This document shows, piece by piece, positions 57,279 to 64,000 of a stretch of 64,000 nt of DNA. Below the pieces are notes generated by a model. It was not told the origin of the DNA. It ran no database searches and saw nothing but the letters and a program-made list of their open reading frames with translations. Origin of the DNA: Hirsutella rhossiliensis (lineage: Eukaryota; Ascomycota; Sordariomycetes; Hypocreales; Ophiocordycipitaceae); NCBI RefSeq assembly GCF_020360975.1, contig NW_025408668.1:4340001-4404000 (forward strand). The letters run 5' to 3'. Position 1 is the stretch's first letter; each line of letters opens with the position of its first letter. A program made the translations under genes and the position numbers.

Positions 57279-59215
57279 TACCCGTGCCACGCCCCACTTT
57301 ATTTGGAATTCGCAAGCTCCCACCTCCTAAAGTTGGTGCTCACCACCAGTATCCCCACACCACCGGAATACCCAGAATTTCGACTCCCCGACTTCAGCAT
57401 CCCTATATCTTAACCAATTCACGATCTCGTCGATAGCCGAAATGGAAGCACGTGTACAAAACGCTCTTCGATATATTGAAAATTTTCCCGGTGCTAAAGT
57501 CGCAACCGTAGCGCGAGAATTCGGTGTAACACGTGATCGATTGCGATACCGTCTTCAAGGCCGACCTCCTAAAACTGGCCAGCGAGCTAGAAATACGAGG
57601 CTTTCCGAACCAGAAGAGAAGGCCCTATGTCGCTATATCGATCGTTTGGATAATATAAACCTTGCGGTACGCGTCGAGTTCGTTACTGACGCGGCAAACT
57701 GTATCTTGCGCGAGCGGTCTAGCCAGCGCGACGCTCCTACCGTGGGGCCAAACTGGACTTCTCGCTTCTTAAAGCGTCACGGCTACTTCAAAAAGCGCCA
57801 AAAAAGGCTTCAAGCAGAGCGCCAAGTCTCCGAGAATCTTACACGAGTTAACCAGTATTTCCAGCATCTTCGGCAGGTTATCCAAGACAATGGTATACCT
57901 CCTGAGGATATCTGGAATATGGACGAGACTGGTTTTCGCATCGGGGTTGGAAAAGACCAGCTGATTGTGACAAAACGGAGGAGAGCTCATTATTTTGGCA
58001 TTCCTGAGAATAGGGAATCCGCTACTGCGATCGAAGCTATCTCGGCGAATGGGAGGTTGTTCCGGCTTTTTGATACTCGCTGGCCAGATGCACATGGCTT
58101 CATGGTATCAAATACCTGAGCTAGATCCTGACACAGTTATTCGACCCACGCCTACTGGTTACTCAAACGACGTGATTAGTCTGGAGTGGCTCCAGCATTT
58201 TGACAAGCACTCGGAAAAAAGCTCAAGAAGCTCGAAGCGACTTCTAATTCTTGATGGTCATGGCTCTCACCATACCAGGCAGTTCATTGAATACTGCGAC
58301 AACCACAATATTATTCCCTTCGGCATGCCGCCTAATCTCACGCATGCACTTCAGCCTTTGGACGTTGTCGTTTTCCAGCCCCTAAAGCACTATCACGCCA
58401 AGGCTTTAGATGTCATGGTTCGAGATGGCCTCGTCAACATAACCAAGCTTGAGTTTCTCTCCTGCATTCAACAAGTACGATTGCATGCTTTCAAGGAGAG
58501 TACTATACGCTCCGCATTTCGCAAGACAGGAATCTTCCCATTCAATCCACAAGTAGTACTTCAATGTTTGGAAGCTCGTCAAGCCACGACACCCACACCT
58601 CCTCCCAATTCAGGACCACACTCCTCACCTTTCGAGACACCATTGACTCTACGACAAATAAACAAGGTAGCGGACAAATTAGATCTCGTCCTTGAAGACG
58701 ATAAAAGCCTGGATCCCGACTTTTCTCACGATCTCAGTCGATTTATTCGAGGATCGCTATCTCTGGCGACTGAGCTCGTGCAGACTAAAAGGGACTTGGG
58801 ACGAACCAAAATGGCGGAGCGGATCCAAAAACAACGTAAGGCTATGAAGAATATACAGTTACAATCAGGAGGAGTATTGTCAGTGGCCCAAGGACGGGAA
58901 ATGGTGCAACAAAGGGGAGATGATCAGATTGCTAAAGCAAGGAAGGTAGTAGAAGACGCGGAGAAAAAGGCGCATAACGCACGCAAGCGATGGTTTGAGG
59001 AAGCAGCAAAAAAGGCACGCCAATGGAGGGGTTCAGGAAGGTTAGAACGAGTGGAAGTACGCGATTCTGAGCGTGGTACGCGGTGGTTGAAGCGATTCTA
59101 GGTCGGGGAGTCGAAATTCTGGGTATTCCGGTGGTGTGGGGATACTGGTGGTGAGCACCAACTTTAGGAGGTGGGAGCTTGCGAATTCCAAATAAAGTGG
59201 GGCGTGGCACGGGTA
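57279..59215. mobile_element. Young pogo-type Tc1-mariner element with 112-bp terminal repeats
   Basis: The element spans 57281-59213 (1,933 bp) and is flanked by TA on both sides. Terminal inverted repeats 57281-57392 and 59102-59213 are each 112 bp and appear identical; they begin CCCGTGCCACGCCCCAC. The transposase frame is broken only once. Such intact ends suggest a recent insertion. It lies in the upstream region of unit G, whose hairpin motif is missing. Confidence 0.95.
57442..59101 (+). pseudogene. Pogo-type transposase with a single frameshift
   Basis: ATG at 57442 opens MEARVQNALRYIENFPGAKVATVAREFGVTRDRLRYRL, an HTH_psq-like domain. A CENP-B-type domain follows (VGPNWTSRFLKRHGYFKKR), then the DDE core with WNMDETGFRIG, LLILDGHGSHHT and NLTHALQPLDVVVFQPLKHY. 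The frame shifts once near 58061-58064, at TTCCGG, where one more C would restore the expected Leu-Phe-Pro-Ala-Phe-Leu order. The remainder runs cleanly to the stop at 59101. One base separates this copy from a full-length product, in keeping with its identical ends. Confidence 0.93.
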
Positions 59216-59259
59216 GTGTATCTGTGTGGTGGAGTGACTTGAACTGGGGTTTGTGTGTG

Positions 59260-59520
59260 TGCAAGTGTTGTGTGTCCGTCGCCCTTCGGCTGCTCCTCCT
59301 GTACTGTGTCAACTGTCTTGTGAACGGGCTTACTCAATTGAAGATTGTTTGAGCGTGGCTCTCCACGTCCAGTCCTGCGGCCTGTCCGCACCCCCTGCGG
59401 GGGGTTGATTCCGTAGTGGTGAAATGCCCTGCGGGGCTGATGCTCAGAGTAGTTTACTTGAAGTGCATTATCTTGTAAACGCGTTGAGGTAGACTATCTT
59501 TTCCAGTGTTCTTGTAAACG
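59260..59520 (-). ncRNA. Structured downstream module 7 (unit H)
   Basis: CTTGTAAACG at 59472 and 59511, with CTTGTGAACG at 59317. Read on the - strand: GCCCC-GCA-GGGC, ACCCCCC-GCA-GGGGGT, GGCCGCAGGACTGG, and CGTGG-AGAG-CCACG. Confidence 0.6.
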
Positions 59521-59673
59521 CTTTGGGGTCCACGATCTGCTGTATGTTTACGTGCAGCCAAGTGGATGTGGGCAGTGAATCGGTGTCAAGTCATGTGTGC
59601 AATTGTGCATTCCATAATTCCATTAGACAGCGAGCCAGTGCATGCTCATATTCTACTTCGGTGCTGTCACATA

Positions 59674-60676
59674 TCAAGGTGAGGGCATCATGATCCCCCC
59701 TTTCCGCGAACTAGCTACTCCAGAGAGAGCCGAAAAGACGACCTCCTGCCCATCCATGCTTCCCCTTCCGCCTTGCTCGAAGATGCGACCGTCACCGAGT
59801 GTGTGTCGATGTATCTGTTCTGCCAGGGTGAACTCTACATGTGTACGACGAAGCGAGGGCATCGTGTAGTCCCGTTCGGGCAAGTGGGGTGTCTACAATC
59901 CGATCTGCCCCGTGCAATGCTCCCCCGCACGTATGCTTACCTTGCTGCGGTCTCTCGACCGTGGCCGGTTCGTCTCCGGTCAATGCCTCGCCCGGGCTCT
60001 GTTTAATCTCAACCAGGCAATCACTACCCCGAGTGACTCCATTCCGTGTGTCAATCCCATCCGCTACGCTTCGACACCGAGTCAATCACTTGCCTGAGTA
60101 CTGTGACACAAGAAGAGACTCTCGTCGTCGTCGTCGTCGTCGTCACCGGCAGAATGGACATTCTCAACACATCGCCTCCGTGTGCATGCTCACCGAGCGG
60201 TAAAAGAGAAAATACTCCCGTCATGGACTCCAATGTCGTCGGCCACAATGGCGCCGTCAGTGAGCTAGCCTGCGCCGCGAACGCATTCGACTTGTCCCTC
60301 ACCCGGGAACAAACGGTGAACGGAGCCCGTCTAGGGCGAAGTGGGAGTGCAGTGCACACCTTGTCCAAACCCGTTCTCGCGAAGATGCTTTCCAAGAGAA
60401 AGAAGGGGAAGAGGGACAGAACAAGTCCGTCCATTCTCTCTCGATCATATCACTTCATGTCCTTACCGTCCACTGACTCCGTCTGCCGTCGCTTTCCATC
60501 TAGTCGTGGCGTAGCCACCAGGTCCTCGCGTCCCCTGTCCGATAGGTGTATAACCACCGTCCCGGGCTCAATGAAGGGGTCTCTTGTCGAGTCGTGCCGC
60601 AGGCACCGTGTGTGATCCCCTCCAGGGCTCTGACAATCACCTGCCATGTTGTCTCCAGTTGTGCCGTAGGCACCAT
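59674..60676 (-). pseudogene. Unit H gene, several short frames
   Basis: ATG at 60676 lies about 70 bp after the TATA box and opens a 57-residue frame starting MVPTAQLETTWQVIVRALEG and ending RTWWLRHD. An overlapping frame carries VATPRLDGKRRQTESVDGKDMK, continuing after a stop into LSLFPFFLLESIFARTGLDKVC. A later frame (59674-59883) has MPERDYTMPSLRRTHVEFTLAEQIHRHTLGDGRIFEQGG. Frame changes make a single product impossible without several introns. The hairpin-like nucleotide repeat GGTGCCTGCGGCACGACTCGAC and variants recur in the leader. No family is recognised. Confidence 0.35.
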
Positions 60677-60745
60677 TTCCCTCTCGGGTGTGTAAAGGAA
60701 AGAGGAATCCAGCCTGGATGTGTTGTGTCGAGGGGGGTGTCCTCC

Positions 60746-60757
60746 CCCCTTATACCC
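60746..60757 (-). promoter_or_regulatory. TATA box of unit H (GGGTATAAGGGG on the - strand)
   Basis: 199 bp from the hairpin at 60956. GAACCCGGACAC lies just upstream on the - strand. Confidence 0.65.
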
Positions 60758-60955
60758 TCCCGGTTTTGAAAGTGTCCGGGTTCTGTCCCGTCCATGTGTG
60801 GGTCAGTGAAACTGCGTAACCTGACCAATAGCGCGGCAACCTCCCTCCGTCGGTACCTTCTTATGACTCAGTGTCTCCCCTCCGGTACAATACTGCTAGT
60901 GACTACATGGAAGCTGCGCAACCTGTCTAGAGCTGGGCCTGGGCCGTGGGCAATG

Positions 60956-60992
60956 GGCCCCCTATAAACCAAACTTAAGTGATAGGGGGCCC
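60956..60992 (-). repeat. Array hairpin motif, unit H
   Basis: Exact arms; the loop ends AAGTG instead of AAGGAT. Confidence 0.88.
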
Positions 60993-61239
60993 GGGGGTAG
61001 AGTCGACATCCGTCTCCCCTACAGTCCACTCCTTCCTGTCGTGTACCATTGACTCCGTCAAAGGGCTCCCTCCGGTCGTCCAACTCGCTCTGCTCAGACA
61101 AAACTCCCTCCGGTCGTGGCCCAACGGGTACTGTTTGGGTGTGGAGTGTATGACCGAGTGACTTGGGGTGGTGTGTGTTCGTGTTGGTATTCGTCACTCA
61201 GTCGGTATCCATGTGTGTTGTTCAGTCAGTGTCCGTCGT

Positions 61240-61612
61240 ATGCCCCTCCGGGACATTCACTCCTCCTGTCGTGCATGTGCTGTCTTGTAAACGGTGTCTA
61301 CGATCTGATGTTTTTTGAACGTGACTCTTCACGCCCAGAGCTTCGCCCTGGTCGCACCCCTTCGGGGTTACTTCCATAGTCATGGATGGGCCCTCCGGGG
61401 GTGATCGTACTGTCTGTTCCTTGTAAACGGGGTTGGCGTGGTGACTGGGAAAGGGTCGAGTGCTTGTGCATTACGGTTGGTAGCCGGGGACTTGCACTTA
61501 CAGTCAATCGGGAACGGAACAATCATCGTATGGGGGGATTTTGTCCGTAACTCGGAAGGGGATTGGAGGCTTAAGTCAGTTCCTTGTAAACGCTTCAGTG
61601 ACCTTGTAAACG
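61240..61612 (-). ncRNA. Structured downstream module 8 (unit I)
   Basis: CTTGTAAACG at 61284, 61420, 61583 and 61603. Read on the - strand: AACCCC-GAA-GGGGT, the stem around CAGGGCGAAGCTCTGG and GTGA-AGAG-TCAC. The second stem has almost entirely different bases from the other copies yet still pairs. Confidence 0.6.
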
Positions 61613-61956
61613 ATCATAGAGTCCACTGTCTCCCGTGTCTACTTTGTCCACATTCGTGAAGTCCACAGCCTACTGTCCGATCACGGCTCACCAGCCACGA
61701 TATTTAATCTACCATCGCTCGTCGCTATACCCCTCCGCGTTTCTAACTGCTGGCACGGTGTCTCTGTACGTGCTGCGTGAGGGCATCGTGGCCGCTGAAA
61801 GAGGAAGGCGGGGCTGGCCCCCTGGGAACACCACGGAAATGGCGTCACTCTACATCGAGATGCATAAACATCTTTCACCTGTCTCACGTCTTGAACCCTG
61901 TCCGATCATCATCACTGTGGTGACTCTCCGCCTTGGCATTTGTCTCCGTGTTTTCT

Positions 61957-62618
61957 TCACGTCGCTTTTCTCTCATTACTTGGATCAAGGTCAAGCGACT
62001 CTCGCCGCCGAGACATATACAAAGCCCACCATGGCTTCGGGCCTAGACACGGCTCGTAACGGACGTGTGGCAATCCCCTGGAACAGTCGACATGGCTGAG
62101 AAACTCGTCCAGAAAAGGCACCGGGATGCGCAGCACCTTCCCCTGCCGGGGGTACTTGACGTAGTCGTCGTCCATCAGCCTCCGGTCAAACGTGTCCTCG
62201 ATCCAGCGGCGACAGCGGTCGAAGAAGTCGGTCCTCAAACAGTGCTTCGCGCCCGTAGGTCCCTTCCAAGTCATGGTGTCCACTGTGTCAGGCGACAACG
62301 GCTCCTCCGGGGCCAGGGTAGAATAAGAAGACTCCCTTGGTCGTAGTGCCATGCCGGGCAACACCCTTCGTGAATCAAATGCTCCACAGGTTCAGACCTT
62401 TCCGTTCCGCTCACCAACTCCGTCTTCGGCACAAAGCACGAACGAGAGAAATGAAGGGCAATACTCTTGCCATGAAAAGAAAAAGGCCCTTCCGGGACTC
62501 GGGAGAAGCCGCCTGGTAAACCAACCAGGTCAGTGCAAACAACCTCGCCCACCCTGCTCGTGTCATGTAAGTGATATCGTCTCTGCCCCACTCCGTTTGC
62601 CTTTTCGTGCGTTGCCAT
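61957..62618 (-). CDS. Unit I gene: unknown protein with a -1 frame change
   Basis: ATG at 62618 lies 55 bp after the TATA box and opens 115 residues: MATHEKANGVGQRRYHLHDTSRV...GFSRVPEGPFSFHGKSIALHFSRSCFVPKTELV. In the -1 frame a second part is open from about 62364 to 61957 and carries MTWKGPTGAKHCLRTDFFDRCRRWIEDTFDRRLMDDDYVKYPRQGKVLRIPVPFLDEFLSHVD. The switch most naturally falls at GAAGGGTGTTGCCC (about 62365), where one more G would keep frame. Both parts look like a folded, Trp/Arg-rich soluble protein. No family is recognised. Confidence 0.5.
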
Positions 62619-62672
62619 GGGCAAAATTATCCTCTGGACAGAAGGAAAGTGAATCCGATGTGGGCGAACCCT

Positions 62673-62687
62673 GGGTTCTTATACCTT
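62673..62687 (-). promoter_or_regulatory. TATA box of unit I (AAGGTATAAGAACCC on the - strand)
   Basis: 200 bp from the hairpin at 62887; AGCACCCGGACAC lies just upstream on the - strand. Confidence 0.65.
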
Positions 62688-62886
62688 CTAGGGTCGGTGG
62701 TGTCCGGGTGCTTCCCCGGACGTAAGTGGAGTTGAGAAAAGCTGCGCAATCCAACCATTAACGCGCCATCTTCCGTCCCGTTGATTGGCTCTTAGAACTA
62801 AGTCACTTCCCCCCTGTCCGTTGACTTCTAGTACTACACTCAATCACGTGCGTGAAAGGTGTCTAAAGACTGGGCCATGGAGCAGA

Positions 62887-62924
62887 GGCCCCCTATAAAC
62901 CAAACTTAAGGATATAGGGGGCCC
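62887..62924 (-). repeat. Array hairpin motif, unit I
   Basis: Exact arms; loop as in units E and F. Confidence 0.88.
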
Positions 62925-63229
62925 GGGGGTAGAGTCGACATCCGTCTCCCCTACAGTCCACTCCTTCCTGTCGTGTACCATTGACTCCCTCCAGTCGTTC
63001 AAAACTCGCTCCGCTCAGACAGTGCTCCTTCCAGTCGCGGGCCCAACGGGTTTTGTTTGTGTGTGTTTCGTACGTGCCGTGTACTTGATCTGTGTGTTCG
63101 TTCCTCCCGTCACAGTTCCTTTGCTCGTATTCACTCGCTCAGTCAGTCAAGACTCCCGTCTTGTTCTCACCATTCCCTTGCTCATTGCATTCGCTCGGTC
63201 AGCCCTGCCTGGACTGTGCTCTTGTGTGT

Positions 63230-63484
63230 TGTCCGTCGCGTGCCCGTCGGACACGTGCTCCTCTTGACGGGGTACTACTTTCTTGTGAACGTAGTTGCTC
63301 GATTGAAGACTCGTAAGTGTGACATCCACGCCTCGACCTTCGGCCTCGTCGCACACCCTTCGGGTGTTCTGTCCATAGTGATGAAATGCCCTGCGGGGCT
63401 TAAGCTCAGTGCAGAGAGAGTCAGGGGTTTGACCTTGTAAACGTAGGGGTGAGTACACTATCTTTGTTGATCTACTTGTAAACG
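63230..63484 (-). ncRNA. Structured downstream module 9 (unit J)
   Basis: CTTGTAAACG at 63434 and 63475, with CTTGTGAACG at 63282. Read on the - strand: GCCCC-GCA-GGGC, ACACCC-GAA-GGGTGT, the GAGGCCGAAGGTCGAGG stem and GTGTCC-GACG-GGGCAC-type pairing. This is among the best preserved copies. Confidence 0.6.
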
Positions 63485-63489
63485 ATTTT

Positions 63490-64000
63490 AGAGTCTAGTG
63501 GCCGTGTCGAGTGAAGCCATCGTGACAGCTGTATTAGGCAAGTGGGGTGTCTACCATGCGATCGTCCTCCACCTTTCTATGAAGTCTGTACTCTCTACAA
63601 ATCATGCTTCGCTTTCGCCCACAAAGCCCACTTGAACCCTATTCTACGCCGTCGAGCCTTCGCTTCCGCTTCAACATAACCACATTGCTCCAAATAGAAA
63701 TCATACCTCAACGCAGTCAGTTTTCACCAAGCCGACCGACTTCATCTCGTCTCCCAGTGTCTGTACCCTGGCTCCACCGCGGCGTGTACAAAGAAGCAGA
63801 AAGGCAGAAGGCAGCCTCAAGCTGCTGCATGGAAAGGTGGCCAAACCCCCTGGAATTGTCTCCGGTTCCCGTGGCGGAAGTGACTGTCGTCCCGGTCCTG
63901 TTCCGACAGCTTTCGAAGCATTGTCCACCATGTGTCTGTGAGGGCGGAGCCTTGCCCACCGGGTGGCAGAATGAGATAGGCTTTTACCACCTCGTAAAGA
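63490..64000 (-). CDS. Unit J gene, 3' part only
   Basis: The promoter lies beyond the window. A - strand frame ends at 63701 (about 77 residues inside the window: MVDNASKAVGTGPGRQSLPPREPETIPGGLATF...VQTLGDEMKSVGLVKTDCVEV). A second overlapping frame (63717-63959) is also open. Its position before module 9 fits the unit plan. No family is recognised. Confidence 0.3.

Larger units (their letters stand above)
34656..64000. other. Array of about ten repeated units (A-J), invaded by transposons
   Basis: Units A-D are on the + strand (34.7-47.7 kb) and E-J on the - strand (47.7-64 kb). The shared plan is: hairpin motif, spacer of about 200 bp, TATA box, short leader and ATG, a unit-specific coding body, then a structured module with CGTTTACAAG repeats. 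A linker of several hundred bases (with short motifs such as ACACTACCCGTTGGCCC and GACCGGAGGGAGCCC) leads to the next hairpin. Unit bodies differ, but their flanks are conserved. I know of no named family with this layout. The last unit runs out of the window. Confidence 0.75.

Noticed and set aside
41786..63484. Structured modules as tRNA-derived SINEs
   Set aside because: A GTTCGTATC stretch weakly resembles a B box, but no A box, no poly-A tail and no target duplications are present, and the modules keep a fixed place within units.
41786..63484. Integron-like attC cassette array
   Set aside because: The analogy (hairpin sites after each gene) is tempting, but the sites lack integron core sequences, each unit has its own eukaryotic promoter, and no integrase of that type is present.
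1..64000. tRNA, rRNA or CRISPR arrays
   Set aside because: No cloverleaf with A and B boxes, no rRNA core and no regularly spaced repeat-spacer array was seen. The CGTTTACAAG repeats have irregular spacing and are not CRISPR repeats.
34656..64000. Array as an integrated DNA virus
   Set aside because: No capsid, polymerase or helicase gene is recognisable. Signal-peptide exon, TATA boxes and splice donors suit fungal nuclear genes better.

Overview
This window is nuclear DNA of a filamentous ascomycete. Short introns (about 50-85 nt) with GTRAGT-type donors and CTRAC-type branch points are everywhere. The recognisable proteins (Ku80, a Gfd2/QIP-like exonuclease, Tim14, Cwc22, Dpm2, an ING-family PHD protein) are most like those of Sordariomycetes, probably Hypocreales. 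That placement is an inference from gene content.

Positions 1-34,134 are ordinary gene-rich chromosome. In order: the 3' part of Ku80 (+), a DEDDh exonuclease of Gfd2/QIP type (+), Tim14/Pam18 (-), a TAP-type alpha/beta hydrolase (+), a small RGGAGN-repeat DUF3602/Par32-like protein (-), a gene-poor 6.3 kb stretch, a single-C2H2 zinc-finger protein (+), a multi-pass membrane protein (+), a small beta-solenoid protein with bactofilin-like repeats (+), an ING-family PHD protein (+), a SnoaL/NTF2-like protein (+), a BCAS3-like WD protein (+), Dpm2 (-) divergent from Cwc22 (+), and an IFI6/IFI27-like small membrane protein (+). Their functions (DNA repair, protein import, glycosylation, splicing, chromatin) are unrelated; no pathway cluster is evident.

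From about 34,656 to the window end the DNA changes completely. It is an array of about ten repeated units: four (A-D) on the + strand up to 47.7 kb, then six (E-J) on the - strand, meeting at an inversion-type junction near 47,717. Each complete unit has (1) a hairpin motif with arms GGCCCCCTAT / ATAGGGGGCC, (2) a spacer of about 200 bp, (3) a TATA box followed 45-80 bp later by a start codon, (4) a short, unit-specific and often frame-disrupted coding body, and (5) a structured downstream module with several stem-loops whose stems co-vary between copies, flanked by CGTTTACAAG repeats. I do not recognise this element family or its proteins.

Four DNA transposons sit inside the array: a degenerate pogo/Fot-type element (34,877-37,279), a degenerate hAT element with a perfect 8-bp target duplication (37,539-40,683), a 5.3-kb element with an integrase-like DDE transposase (50,018-55,340) and a young pogo-type element with 112-bp terminal repeats (57,281-59,213). 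Three of the four lie in the hairpin-to-TATA interval of a unit. Removing the first one restores the usual spacing, so the array existed before it was invaded. Accessory, possibly subtelomeric or transferred DNA is likely for this half of the window.
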